The notes beneath the pieces are model-generated. The model was not told where the DNA came from and searched no databases. It saw nothing but the letters and a program-made list of their open reading frames with translations. A stretch of 19,517 nucleotides of DNA, taken from assembly GCA_900552115.1 (NCBI GenBank), contig URYP01000035.1, positions 1-19,517 on the forward strand. Reading direction: 5' to 3'. This stretch comes from an uncultured Oscillospiraceae bacterium. GTDB lineage: Bacteria; Bacillota; Clostridia; Oscillospirales; Acutalibacteraceae. This document shows positions 1-9,574 of this stretch, in pieces. Positions within the stretch are counted from its first letter, which is position 1; every line of letters begins with the position of its first letter. The position numbers and the translations under genes were made by a program.

Positions 1-9
1 GTGGTTTCC

Positions 10-3000
10 TTATGGCGCCGACCATTCGCGATAAACGCCCCATGGATAGTTTTCGGAAATTTTCTTTAGTTTTATTGTTACAACGACCAGGTTCGGTTCC
101 TTCACCCCGGTCGCATCGACGGCGATTTCATAGGCTTTACCGTCCGAACTCAGCGGGTGATCCTTTACGTTGGTCTGCCCCGCGCCTAGGACGCCCTCCT
201 GTACATCATCCATATAGCTGGCGGACAAACCATATACGCGGGAATGGATTTCATAGCCGATATCGGCCGGCAAAATGGACATATCAAACCGCAGGAGCTG
301 GTGGGTCACGATGCTTTTGAAATACTTAAAATCCAGATCGTTCAACGCAAAAACGCCATTGAGAAAACTCGAAGCGCCGCTCTCCTCGACGTTCCAGATC
401 GACAACATCATCGAATTACTGAGCGAAAAATAGCTGTCGAGGTCATATTTGGCCAGCTGCGTACAGGTCAGATAAGGAAGGCCGTCGTTGAGTAGGGTCG
501 TATCCACTGATCCGATAAAATCGCCCACGGTGCCGGTTTTATAGGCGCCCGCGTAGATATTGGAAGATAGCCATTTAGCAAATTCCTCCTGTTTCATATT
601 CGGTTCCGGCACGAAATAAGCGGCATAAGCGACCGTATCAAACGCATACTGCAGATTGACCGGCTGTGTCGTCCCTTTTATATTAAAGTAACAATTTTGT
701 ATATTGTCGGTTTTACCCCCGTTGCTGCCCGCGATCGCCTTAATGTTGGCTGTATACATATCGCTGATAAGGTAGCAGCCCGCCAGCGTTCCCTGGTTGT
801 CCCCGACCATGCCGCCTACATACTGGTTCGACGTGGAATAGTGAACAATCCCGTACAGATTGCTGCGGTTCTGGATAAAGTAACACCCGCGAATACTGCC
901 CGCGTTCTGTGCGGCAAACACGCCGAGATAGGTATCCTGGCTGGAGGCGGCATTGCTCGCGGTAAGAAGCCCGTTGGTGATGCCCACGTTGCTGATGCCG
1001 CCGTTATTTTCGGCAGCGATACAGGCCGCGTACATTGCCGTATTCGTTTTCTGTGCCGTAACCGTAAAATGATCCAGCATGAAATTTTTGATCTTTCCTG
1101 CTGTGCCGATGGTATGGAACAGCGCGGCGCGGCCGGTTCCCGTTACATTGAGATTAGAAATTGTATACCCGCCGCCGTCAAACGTACCCATAAACGGCGT
1201 GCTTTCCGTCCCGATGGGCGCCATTGTGCGGCCGCCCATATCCAGCGGATAATCGAGCCTGAAAATTTTGTCCGCCGTATCGTTCCCCGCCGTGACGTAG
1301 GCCGCAAAACTCTCAAAATCCTCCGGCGAACTAATGAAAAAGGTGGTGCCGTCGTTGTCCGCCCAGGTGGAAACAGCCGCCGTACTGTCGTGATAGCGCG
1401 GGTTAAGGGCAGGATTCCCCTCAAACAGCGGGCTAAAATCAAATTCATAACGAATTTTCATCAACATAACCGCTACCGCATAGTAGCGGTGCGTAAACGC
1501 CGATGACTGACCAACCGACGCTTCGATATATCCCCCGCCCGTTTTGGAGGGTTCGATCGTCCACGCGTCGCCGTTCTTTACCACGGAAAACAAATTGGAA
1601 GCACTGGTTACGGTAACATCAACGGGACGTCCGTCCGTTGTAATCTGCCCCGCGCAGGACGCGCTGACAAATTCCAGATATTTGCCGCTGCCGAAATCCA
1701 GTTTGAGAACCGACAATTCCGACGCGTCCTGAAACGCGGCGGAAGGCGATGTTAGAAACGCATTCAATTCGGGATAATGCGCGGCGTCCGGCGCACTCCA
1801 GACGCTGCCGGACGCAAAGGCGATCGTTTTCGAAACCCCCGCAACCTGACCGTCATAGGTCAGCAGCTTCGGATCATACGCCGACCCGGTAATGGAACCG
1901 GAATCCGCCACCGGCGACAGGGACGCGCCTTCGACATAGGCCGCGTTATAACATCCCGTAATGCTGCCGCCGTTTTCCACGGCGATTCCCGCGCTGGCCG
2001 CCGTCGTGCTGCGGACGACTCCGGTATTATAGCTGTTTTCGATGACGCCCCTATTTCGCGCCGCAATTCCCGCCGCCAAGCGGGTACCGGTGACCAGACC
2101 CATGTTGTAGCATTCACGGATACGCACCGACGCTTCGGCCTCGCTACAGATTCCTGCCGCCGTGTCACCGCTGACGGACACATTGGAAAAACAGCGTGAA
2201 ATCGTCGTCGTCCCTTTGGCATATGCGGCCAGCGCGGCGCTTTTGCCGCCTGCGTTATTCACGTTGCCGGCGTTCATACCGGTATTGGTGACAACCGCGT
2301 TTTCGACCGTCCCGAACAGGGCGGCGTTTCCGTCCGCGTTGGCGGCGGGAATCGTTATGTTCGATAACACATGCCCGTCCCCATCAAATGTTCCCATAAA
2401 GGGCATGGATGCTATGCCAATCGGCGTCCAGTTTGGGACGGTTGACAGATCGATATCGCTGCCCAGCGTGACGGTCCATCCCGCGAAGGATGGGTTGGTA
2501 ATGTTCAGGTGCTCGTGCCGGCCGTTGGGATTGTTATCCGCGGTCAGCGTCCCATTGACGATGGCCGCAAATTCGGCCAGTTCCTTTGCCGTGTTGATTA
2601 CGAAACGATGGCTCTCCATCCCGGAATCGTACCAGCATTGCAGATTGGCCAGCACCGGCCGCGCCTGTCCGTCACAGGTGACGTTCAGCACGGCAAGCCC
2701 TGTGCTGAACTTTTCAAAACCGGTAAACGGCGTGGCTTCGTCAAACAGGGTATCACCCCAGCCCACCGTGCCGGTAAACGTATGTCCCGCATAGCCGTTT
2801 TGATAATAAAGCTGCGCGGAGGGATAACGGATTTCGCCCGCCGTGACCGAGCGCGCGTTGGTCAGGCTGACAGGGATGGCCGCGGCCTTAACAGCGCCTG
2901 TCAAATTATCAGTGAACATCACCGGCAGCGGATACAAACCCTCGACGTCGGCAAAGCCTCGTCCAAGTGCCGCAGCCGTGGGGAATTGACTGGCCGCCCC

Positions 3001-6000
3001 GCCCGTATTCTTCATGTCGCCGCACGCGCCGATATCGTAATAGCTGTTGATAACGGCGGCGCCTGCCGCCCGGCCATAGACTACGCCGCTGTTCGTCGCT
3101 TCCACATAGGCGGCGGCATAGCAGTTCTCGAGGCTCGCGCCCGCCGCATCCCCAATAATACCGCCCGCTGTGTCTCCCGCACAGGCCGAAAACACAAATC
3201 CAGTTTGAAAGCTGTTGAGGATGCGGGCGGACGCGTCGGACGCATATCCGGCCAAACCACCCAGCACTCCCGGTACGGTTTTGTCCGGCGCCGCGACGAC
3301 CGGGACTGCCGAAAAGCAGTTGGAAACCGAAGCGTTTTTGCCCAGGCGCGCGACCAGACCGCCCGCGCAGGTGATCGTATCGTCCGCCAAAACCTGCCCC
3401 GACACAAGGCCGAGGTTCGATATCTCGCCGTTTTCCACAACGCCAAACAATCCCAGCTCCGGCGACCCTGTCGAGCCGTTGAGATACAGACCGGAAATGG
3501 TATGGCCCAGTCCGTTCAGCGTTGTGCTGAACGGCGCGGCGCTGTTCGGGCAGACAGGGGCAAACCCTTTTTGATACGCCTCTCCGCAGTCGATATCCGC
3601 GCCCAGGACAAACGTATCGCCTGACTGCGCGCCGGAGGGCGGCGTCACACCGTAGTTCAGCGTATCTACCAGCAGACCGTTGCCGTCCGCCCGCAATTCT
3701 GTCAGGCATGTCAGCCCCTGAAGCTGATCGGCGGTGTATATCGTCCAGGGATACGCGAGCTGTATGCCGCCCGCGTCGGTACGCCGGGTAATCCACATCC
3801 CTTGCGGATTGGCAAAATAATAGCTGTAGTCCGCCACCCCACAGGATACGACCGACGGTACAAAGGCGATACGGCGGGAGAAGGTACCGGAGGCATAGTC
3901 CGCCGAAACGACAATTTCCGATTCAGCACCCTCCCGGGTGCTTTGCAGCATTTTCCCGTTAGCCGTCTTGTCAAGGCTGCCGTCTGCCGGGCTTTGCAGC
4001 GCGATATCCTCCGCCGTGACGAACAGGTTGGAAAATCCGTCGTCCCCGAAGCGGCCCGCATTGGTATAATACAGCCCCAGCGAATAAAATCGGCTGACAT
4101 CGTTCAGGTATACCTCATCCCGCTGTGTTTCGGCAGCATCCGTCTGCGCATGAGTCCACGCGGGACGGGGATAATAGCCCGCTTCCTGCCTCCAGCCATC
4201 CCCCAGGGACAGGCGGCCTTCGGTCATGCGATAGGTATCGGATTTTCCGCTGAACAGCGGGGTGAGTTCGCCGTCGTATACCTTTTCGGTAAGCGTGTTA
4301 CCGCCGGAAGCGGCGTTCATATACAGGAACCGTCCTTTCAAAACGGCGATGCTGTATGGATAAGGATTGACGTTGCTGTTGTAATAGCAGTTCTCCGCTG
4401 AGGAACTGACGGTAGAATACACGTCGTCCCTCAGTTCCTGCTCATCTTTATACAAGCCGTTTCCGATAAAGGAAATGTCGTTTTCCGAGGGAAACGTATA
4501 GGCGCCTGTAAAATCCTTGTAAACGACAGCGGAACCCACCAATCCGCCGAGAGCATGCTCCACGCCGTCCCTATAGGAAATCCGGCCGCCGTAAACGCTG
4601 TCTTTCAGGCTGAAACGGATGCCCGCCGTCTCAGAATTCCCAATAAGTCCTCCGATCGAGCATACCGAACCGTCCTGCTTTCCTTTCAGGTCCATGGTGG
4701 ATACGCAGCGGTCAATGGTCAGGGTGGGACCGTTTACCCGGCCGGCGATGCCACCAAGGCTGGTATAGCCGTCAACCGTTCCGTAAGACGCGCTGTCGGT
4801 GACGACAATCGTCGCGTCGGCCCCCTCGTTGTTGCCAATCAGCCCGCCACAACGCCCGCCGGCACCCGTCCCCGTTATGGCGGACACCGCAAGTCCCTGA
4901 TTCAGTGTAAAGTTCCGGCCCGGGTCCATCAGCACCAGGCCGACGAGCCCGCCCACATTGGGGGATGAGGCGCCGCCGGTTTGGATGGTGACATTGGTGG
5001 CCGTGATATTTGTGTAGCTGCCGCCCGCGCTCAACCCGATAAAAGCGCCCGCACGGACGTTATACGTGTTTTGCGTGTCGATGGACACGTCGTCCAGCGT
5101 GAGGTCCCGCACCTCCCCCGTGTCGGTGGTGGAACCCAAAAATCCATAATAGGTTTCCGTTACCTTCAGCCCGCTATCATCGTATTTCCGATAGCCTTGT
5201 TTGCAGGTGATATGCCGCAGGACAGAGCCGTTTCCATCCACATGCCCGGCCAGGTTGATGATCGGCTCCCAGTCCTCAAACACGCTTAAATCCAGTGTAA
5301 TCGCGGGATGGCCCGCTTCCAGGGAACCGATTTTATAATATTGCAGCGCCGTATCAAAGCCGCTTTTCAGATAATCGCGGAATTTGGCCAGTTCGTCGGT
5401 ATCATAGATAATGAAAGGATCGTCCGCCGTGCCTTCGCCGTAATCAAACGGCTTGACGCGCACGCTATAGGCCAGGTCCAGTGTCTTGTCCGGCAGGAAG
5501 CGGCTGAATTTTACGGTAAACTGGGTGCTGCCCACGGCCTTGATGGCATAGTGGCCATAAGGCTCTTCCCCATTCTGCGCATAAGTGAGCACAGAATCCC
5601 AGGGCTTGAGGATATCGGCAGCCACCGTTTGACGCTCCACCGTATAGGCGTCGCCGCCCGCCGCCAGATCAAAATCCGGCAGGCTGGTCAGCGTTGCGTC
5701 TGTTTTGGACAGTAAGAACACCTTTTGGGCGGAATCGTCCGACGACTGCCGCTGTGCGGGCATTCCACCGGTATATACGGAAAGCTGGGGATAATGCGTA
5801 CTCGTTTCCGCCGTGAAAGAGGACGACAGCCCGGCCGCTGTGATGGCGCTTGTGTCAACGGCACATTTGGCGTCGAGGGCGCTGCCGGTATCCGGTTCGG
5901 ACTGGGTAATGCTGGCCACCGTCGGGATCGCGCTTCCCGCCACGCTCCGATCAAAATAAGCGTTTGTAAACACGGACGTTTCCGCGGCTTTGCCCGCAAT

Positions 6001-9000
6001 GCCGCCTTTGCTGCCGTCGCCGTTGAGCTGTCCGGTAAAATAAGAGTTTTTAACGGTTAACACCACACCGGCCGCGGAGCCCACCAGTCCCCCGGCGGAA
6101 CCGCTGGAGGAGGTGGAATTGACAATCGCCCGGGCATAGCTGTTCTGGATGGTGTTGGCTTTAGCCGTTCCGCATAAGCCGCCCGCATCGTCCGCCGTGA
6201 TGCTGCCAAAAAAGTAACAGTTGTTGAATGTAATTCCATTGTTGGTGTTATTGCCGGTAATCCCGCCGGCTACCGTCTTCTTCGCGCCGACGCGAACCGT
6301 GCTGTCCGCATTGACGGCGGCGGTGACGCTGCAGCTCTCGAACTTAAAATTATAGTTGGCGATGGGGATAATGCCGCCCACGATGGCGCCGTCAAGCTCC
6401 CCTGTAAAATGGCAGTTTTTATAGGTTTTATTACCCGACGAGGGCGCGCCGCTGATGCCGCCGACCATGGCGCGCCCCAGATCGCCGCCGCCCACAGGGC
6501 CGACAATTTTTCCGGTTACCGTGCAATTGGACACGTTGGTATCCACCAGTCCGCCTATCCCGCCGAAAGATCCGTCTTTTGCCAGGGCTTCGTATGCGTC
6601 GATGTTGGCATGGAGATTGTTGACCGACGCGTCGGTCAACGTCACCGTGGCGGCCACGGTGCCAAACAGGCCGCCGATGTAACGAGGTTTATTATTATTC
6701 TGGTTTTTATTGGCCGAGTAACCGCTCAGCGTCAGGGTATAGCTGTTTGTAACAGAGACGCTGTCGATGCGGCTGCCCGTTCCGGAAATATTGGCGGCGG
6801 CCAGCCCGTAGCTGTAACCGTTCATCGTCACGGGAATCTGCACGTCCACCGTACCAAAGGTAACACCGGACAGGACGTTGCCCCCCAGCAGGCATACCCC
6901 GGACAGGACGCCGATATTCATATTCGTGGTTTTCTGGCTCGCATACAGACTAACCGAACCGAACGCGAGGGTGTCGAACGTCGTATACGCGCTCCGGGCA
7001 AACAGGACGCCGGTATTTGTCTCGGTGAAATCCACCGGGCTATCCGCTGTTCCGGCCGTTACGGAAGTAATATTCAAATCATGTACGCTGGCATGGAACC
7101 CGATACGCAGCAGCGACTGCGTACCGCTTTCCAGCCGCAGGGCCGCGATGGTTTTTCCATTCCCGTCAAACTCGGCGCAGAAATAATTCGCTGGCAGATC
7201 CCGATAATGGTCGGCGGTATCCGAAACGCTGCTGACTGTCAGGGCGTCTATATCCGCATCCAGCCGGAACCGGCCGCCAGCATAGCCGCCGGAGGCAAAG
7301 TTTGCCATGTCCAGCATCCGCTGGAATGTCGCCAGATTAGTGATACTGCAAGCCGCCCCTTCGGTTTGATTGACCGCCGTCAGGAGCTTGCGCGACAGCG
7401 TGACGCTTGCGGTATAGCGGCCGGCATCCACCGAAACCGTATTGGCATACAGCGCCCCCAGTTCTTCCATGGGCGCATAGCCGCCGCGATAGGTATAGGC
7501 CGCGGTCCAGCCGGAGGATGTGATGCCGAGCAAAACCGCGCTGTCGAAATCCGCCGCCAGCAAACCGGTGTTGAGCGCGCTGTTTTTCATCTGGTAGGCG
7601 TTATAGGCGCTGCCGTATCCCGTCCCGCCGTTACCATAGCTGTTGGAAGCGTCGACAGACAAAAGCGGCTGGGAGGAGACCACGGCCAAGGCTTTGACAA
7701 GCCTGCCAAAATCCGTTGAGATATCCGCGGAATCGGCCCAGGCCAGCCGCGGATAGGCCGATCCATTCGTGACGAATCGATCGCTGATGGAAACGGTTTT
7801 CAGATAGGCTGTCGTGCGCGCGTTAACGGTGCCTCCCAGCGACGGAACCGCCGCATTGGGAGACACCTGGCAGTCATAATGCAGCGTGGCAGAAGGCGTG
7901 ACAGCGGTATCACCAATCAGCGACCCGATGTCGGCGTTGACTGTGCCGCCCGCGAAATAGGCGTTGGAAACCGCTGTGAAACTCGCGGTGCCGGCGTAAT
8001 CGCAGCCAACCAGTCCGCCGGCCGCGCTCACGCCGTTATTGGCGCTCAGGCCGAATTTGCTTTCTTCGCCCTGCGTATAGCCCAGGCTTTCAACCGTGCC
8101 TGTATAGTAGGAGTCCTTTACAGACGACGTGTTGTACAGCACCCCGGCCAGACCGCCTGTAAAGCCGCCCCCACTGATACGGCCCGTCCCGAAGCATTCC
8201 GAAACCACGGTTTTCTGCAGGGCAGCGCCTACAATGCCGCCGGTGCGGCCGGTTTCACCTCCGGCGCAGGCATAGGTGACGTCCGACCCGGACACGCACC
8301 GTTCCAGGGTCGCGTTATAGCCCATACCGGCAATGCCGCCCACCGAATTCTGCAATTTGGAGGAGGCCGCCGCCGGCGCTGTTGTGACGGATATGGTACC
8401 GGTAAACACGCAGGAAACCGCCGACGCCTCCGTCGTGGAGGAGGCGCTGTAGATACCGCCGGCAATACCGCCGACTTTGATAAACGACTGGGCGCTGCCC
8501 AGGGTTATGGACGCGTCCGACACACAGCCTTCGATACGGCCTGAGGAATAGCCCGCGATGCCTCCGATGCCGTTTACCTTGTCAAAGCCGGTACCCGTTC
8601 CATTTTCACCCAGCGAATGGATCAGGCCGCCAAAGGAGCCGTTTTGGATCGTCCCCTGGTTATATCCCGCAATACCGCCCACGGTCAATGCCGCGTTATC
8701 GTTCAGCGGCAGAGAGAATACATTGTGCAGATCCAGATTTTCCACGACCCGTCCGGCGCCGACGTCATAGTTGGTTCCCACACCGAACCGGACATCGGCG
8801 ATCACGCCCCCCGTCATATTGACCGCGGCCACGCCGCCGATGGTGTCCACGGAAGACGCGTTTGCCGTAAAATCGAGATTTAACGGGTTACCCGACTGGG
8901 TGGCGATATGGATGGCGGATACCTGAAAACCGCCCTCCGCGCCGACCGAACCGGCATTATACCCGAACAGCCCGTAAACAGAGGCGGCATACGGATGCGC

Positions 9001-9546
9001 GGACGAATAGGGATAAGACAGATTGATAATGCTCGCGGAGGTGGAGGAATAAAAGTGTCCCCTGAAAGGCGCGGTTTCCGCCTGGCCGATCGGCACCCAC
9101 AGATTGGTCGCTCCGGCGGACTGTGCCGATCCGTCGTACATACGCAGGTCGAGCACATGCGCGGTGGTATAGGTTCCCCCCACCGCGGCCGCTTCGTCCG
9201 CAGACAGACCCTGCGCGTCCAGATACTTTCCCTCGAACGAGGTGCCGGCGTTGACCTTCCGGGAAAGGCTGTAAAGCTCATCCCCCGTCTTGAGTATATA
9301 GGGCGTTGCCTGCGCCCCCAGCGCAAAAGAGGTTCCATAAACCGCGTACCGCGGATCGGAGGCGCTCAGCCAGTCGTCAGACGGGTTGCCGCCCGATCCG
9401 TCCAGCGTATTCAGTCCAAAATAGAAATCCTCCGCAAAGGTCAGCACAGAGAACGGCTGCAGGAGGGACAGCGTAACCGCCGCCGTCAGCAGTAAGCCGA
9501 CCAGTCGCCGTCGCAGCGGATGTATCCGATGGTGTGTCTTTTTCAA
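10..9546 (-). CDS. Giant exported GLUG-repeat surface or matrix protein (about 3178 residues)
   Basis: The preferred start is TTG at 9546, with AAAGGAG upstream and a classic signal peptide directly after it (KKTHHRIHPLRRR, hydrophobic to about 33, cleavage probably after LTFA at 38). The frame is open to 9738 but that part overlaps the EAL gene; an ATG at 9582 lacks a ribosome site. The protein is about 330 kDa. It is made of six modules, each starting with a 'x-I-x-(T/S)-x-(D/E)-x-(L/F)' leader strand (for example FIIYDTDELAKF, FVINTAKELAEF, FFISSPEDFESF), then a 'F-x-G-T-F-D-G-x-G-(Y/H)-x-(I/L)-S-N-(L/I)' step and a run of GLUG-type repeats (GG-(I/L)-x-G ... N-(C/S)-(Y/F)-x-x-G-x-V). GLUG motifs occur in large surface proteins and M26 proteases and predict a parallel beta-helix. 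No protease motif, LPXTG, SLH or membrane anchor is visible. The last 150 residues are non-repetitive. Stop TAA at 10-12 is complete. Confidence 0.93.
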   Translation of the reverse strand: MKKTHHRIHPLRRRLVGLLLTAAVTLSLLQPFSVLTFAEDFYFGLNTLDGSGGNPSDDWLSASDPRYAVYGTSFALGAQATPYILKTGDELYSLSRKVNAGTSFEGKYLDAQGLSADEAAAVGGTYTTAHVLDLRMYDGSAQSAGATNLWVPIGQAETAPFRGHFYSSTSASIINLSYPYSSAHPYAASVYGLFGYNAGSVGAEGGFQVSAIHIATQSGNPLNLDFTANASSVDTIGGVAAVNMTGGVIADVRFGVGTNYDVGAGRVVENLDLHNVFSLPLNDNAALTVGGIAGYNQGTIQNGSFGGLIHSLGENGTGTGFDKVNGIGGIAGYSSGRIEGCVSDASITLGSAQSFIKVGGIAGGIYSASSTTEASAVSCVFTGTISVTTAPAAASSKLQNSVGGIAGMGYNATLERCVSGSDVTYACAGGETGRTGGIVGAALQKTVVSECFGTGRISGGGFTGGLAGVLYNTSSVKDSYYTGTVESLGYTQGEESKFGLSANNGVSAAGGLVGCDYAGTASFTAVSNAYFAGGTVNADIGSLIGDTAVTPSATLHYDCQVSPNAAVPSLGGTVNARTTAYLKTVSISDRFVTNGSAYPRLAWADSADISTDFGRLVKALAVVSSQPLLSVDASNSYGNGGTGYGSAYNAYQMKNSALNTGLLAADFDSAVLLGITSSGWTAAYTYRGGYAPMEELGALYANTVSVDAGRYTASVTLSRKLLTAVNQTEGAACSITNLATFQRMLDMANFASGGYAGGRFRLDADIDALTVSSVSDTADHYRDLPANYFCAEFDGNGKTIAALRLESGTQSLLRIGFHASVHDLNITSVTAGTADSPVDFTETNTGVLFARSAYTTFDTLAFGSVSLYASQKTTNMNIGVLSGVCLLGGNVLSGVTFGTVDVQIPVTMNGYSYGLAAANISGTGSRIDSVSVTNSYTLTLSGYSANKNQNNNKPRYIGGLFGTVAATVTLTDASVNNLHANIDAYEALAKDGSFGGIGGLVDTNVSNCTVTGKIVGPVGGGDLGRAMVGGISGAPSSGNKTYKNCHFTGELDGAIVGGIIPIANYNFKFESCSVTAAVNADSTVRVGAKKTVAGGITGNNTNNGITFNNCYFFGSITADDAGGLCGTAKANTIQNSYARAIVNSTSSSGSAGGLVGSAAGVVLTVKNSYFTGQLNGDGSKGGIAGKAAETSVFTNAYFDRSVAGSAIPTVASITQSEPDTGSALDAKCAVDTSAITAAGLSSSFTAETSTHYPQLSVYTGGMPAQRQSSDDSAQKVFLLSKTDATLTSLPDFDLAAGGDAYTVERQTVAADILKPWDSVLTYAQNGEEPYGHYAIKAVGSTQFTVKFSRFLPDKTLDLAYSVRVKPFDYGEGTADDPFIIYDTDELAKFRDYLKSGFDTALQYYKIGSLEAGHPAITLDLSVFEDWEPIINLAGHVDGNGSVLRHITCKQGYRKYDDSGLKVTETYYGFLGSTTDTGEVRDLTLDDVSIDTQNTYNVRAGAFIGLSAGGSYTNITATNVTIQTGGASSPNVGGLVGLVLMDPGRNFTLNQGLAVSAITGTGAGGRCGGLIGNNEGADATIVVTDSASYGTVDGYTSLGGIAGRVNGPTLTIDRCVSTMDLKGKQDGSVCSIGGLIGNSETAGIRFSLKDSVYGGRISYRDGVEHALGGLVGSAVVYKDFTGAYTFPSENDISFIGNGLYKDEQELRDDVYSTVSSSAENCYYNSNVNPYPYSIAVLKGRFLYMNAASGGNTLTEKVYDGELTPLFSGKSDTYRMTEGRLSLGDGWRQEAGYYPRPAWTHAQTDAAETQRDEVYLNDVSRFYSLGLYYTNAGRFGDDGFSNLFVTAEDIALQSPADGSLDKTANGKMLQSTREGAESEIVVSADYASGTFSRRIAFVPSVVSCGVADYSYYFANPQGMWITRRTDAGGIQLAYPWTIYTADQLQGLTCLTELRADGNGLLVDTLNYGVTPPSGAQSGDTFVLGADIDCGEAYQKGFAPVCPNSAAPFSTTLNGLGHTISGLYLNGSTGSPELGLFGVVENGEISNLGLVSGQVLADDTITCAGGLVARLGKNASVSNCFSAVPVVAAPDKTVPGVLGGLAGYASDASARILNSFQTGFVFSACAGDTAGGIIGDAAGASLENCYAAAYVEATNSGVVYGRAAGAAVINSYYDIGACGDMKNTGGAASQFPTAAALGRGFADVEGLYPLPVMFTDNLTGAVKAAAIPVSLTNARSVTAGEIRYPSAQLYYQNGYAGHTFTGTVGWGDTLFDEATPFTGFEKFSTGLAVLNVTCDGQARPVLANLQCWYDSGMESHRFVINTAKELAEFAAIVNGTLTADNNPNGRHEHLNITNPSFAGWTVTLGSDIDLSTVPNWTPIGIASMPFMGTFDGDGHVLSNITIPAANADGNAALFGTVENAVVTNTGMNAGNVNNAGGKSAALAAYAKGTTTISRCFSNVSVSGDTAAGICSEAEASVRIRECYNMGLVTGTRLAAGIAARNRGVIENSYNTGVVRSTTAASAGIAVENGGSITGCYNAAYVEGASLSPVADSGSITGSAYDPKLLTYDGQVAGVSKTIAFASGSVWSAPDAAHYPELNAFLTSPSAAFQDASELSVLKLDFGSGKYLEFVSASCAGQITTDGRPVDVTVTSASNLFSVVKNGDAWTIEPSKTGGGYIEASVGQSSAFTHRYYAVAVMLMKIRYEFDFSPLFEGNPALNPRYHDSTAAVSTWADNDGTTFFISSPEDFESFAAYVTAGNDTADKIFRLDYPLDMGGRTMAPIGTESTPFMGTFDGGGYTISNLNVTGTGRAALFHTIGTAGKIKNFMLDHFTVTAQKTNTAMYAACIAAENNGGISNVGITNGLLTASNAASSQDTYLGVFAAQNAGSIRGCYFIQNRSNLYGIVHYSTSNQYVGGMVGDNQGTLAGCYLISDMYTANIKAIAGSNGGKTDNIQNCYFNIKGTTQPVNLQYAFDTVAYAAYFVPEPNMKQEEFAKWLSSNIYAGAYKTGTVGDFIGSVDTTLLNDGLPYLTCTQLAKYDLDSYFSLSNSMMLSIWNVEESGASSFLNGVFALNDLDFKYFKSIVTHQLLRFDMSILPADIGYEIHSRVYGLSASYMDDVQEGVLGAGQTNVKDHPLSSDGKAYEIAVDATGVKEPNLVVVTIKLKKISENYPWGVYREWSAP
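680..1350 (-). repeat. GLUG module 6 of the giant protein
   Basis: Leader TTFFISSPEDFESFAAYV (about 1350-1300), then FRLDYPLDMGGRTMAPIG and MGTFDGGGYTISNLNVTG, followed by repeats from about 1050 to 680 (ISNVGITNG, SIRGCYF, VGGMVGDNQGTLAGCYL, NIQNCYFNIKG). It shares the step TPIG/APIG - PFMGTFDG-G almost word for word with module 5, pointing to a duplication of these two. Confidence 0.75.
1870..2612 (-). repeat. GLUG module 5 of the giant protein
   Basis: Leader HRFVINTAKELAEFAAIV (about 2610-2560), then VTLGSDIDLSTVPNWTPIG and MGTFDGDGHVLSNI, followed by repeats from about 2250 to 1870 (TTISRCFSNVSV, VRIRECYNMGLV, RGVIENSYNTGVV, GGSITGCYNAAYV). Here the GG-(I/L)-x-G strand is reduced to AAGI or SAGI, a variant of the GLUG pattern. 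Confidence 0.75.
3010..3758 (-). repeat. GLUG module 4 of the giant protein
   Basis: Leader YPWTIYTADQLQGLTCL (about 3756-3705), then FVLGADIDCGEAY and LNGLGHTISGLYLNG, followed by repeats from about 3375 to 3010 (AGGLVARLGKNASVSNCF, LGGLAGYASDA, AGGIIGDAAGASLENCY, GRAAGAAVINSYYD). Confidence 0.75.
4495..5425 (-). repeat. GLUG module 3 of the giant protein
   Basis: Leader DPFIIYDTDELAKFRDYL (about 5425-5370), then ITLDLSVFEDWEPI and HVDGNGSVLRHI, followed by repeats from about 4965 to 4495 (VGGLVGLVLMD, CGGLIGNNEGAD, LGGIAGRVNGP, IGGLIGNSETA, LGGLVGSAVVY). Confidence 0.75.
5935..7356 (-). repeat. GLUG module 2 of the giant protein
   Basis: Leader CSITNLATFQRMLDMANF (about 7356-7300), then FRLDADIDAL and FDGNGKTIAALRL, followed by GLUG-type repeats between about 6690 and 5935 (IGGLFGTVAATV, IGGLVDTNVSNC, VGGISGAPSSG, AGGITGNNTNN, AGGLCGTAKAN, AGGLVGSAAGV, KGGIAGKAAET). 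Each repeat ends in an N-(C/S)-(Y/H)-x-x-G turn. Confidence 0.75.
7930..9312 (-). repeat. GLUG module 1 of the giant protein
   Basis: Leader TPYILKTGDELYSLSRKV (about 9310-9255) opens the module, and at least seven GLUG-type repeats follow between about 8845 and 7930, such as VGGIAGYNQGTIQ, IGGIAGYSSGRIEGC, TGGIVGAALQ and AGGLVGCDYAG. The 'fall-through' segment before the repeats differs from that of modules 4-6, so this is the most diverged of the leader regions. Repeat boundaries are approximate. Confidence 0.75.
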
Positions 9547-9574
9547 TGCCGTCTCTCCTTTCTGTAGGATAACT

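Noticed and set aside
2509..3624. Plus-strand open frame of 371 codons (and others at 6409-7719, 697-1506)
   Set aside because: Antisense to the GLUG repeats. The Gly/Ala/Val-rich coding strand leaves few stop codons on the other strand; no domain or start signal is visible.
2909..3796. Minus-strand open frame of 295 codons inside the giant gene
   Set aside because: Out-of-frame shadow of the GLUG repeats, very rich in Arg and Cys, with no domain.
10..9546. IgA1 (M26) protease, which also carries GLUG repeats
   Set aside because: No HExxH zinc motif and no M26 catalytic part could be found in the translated sequence.
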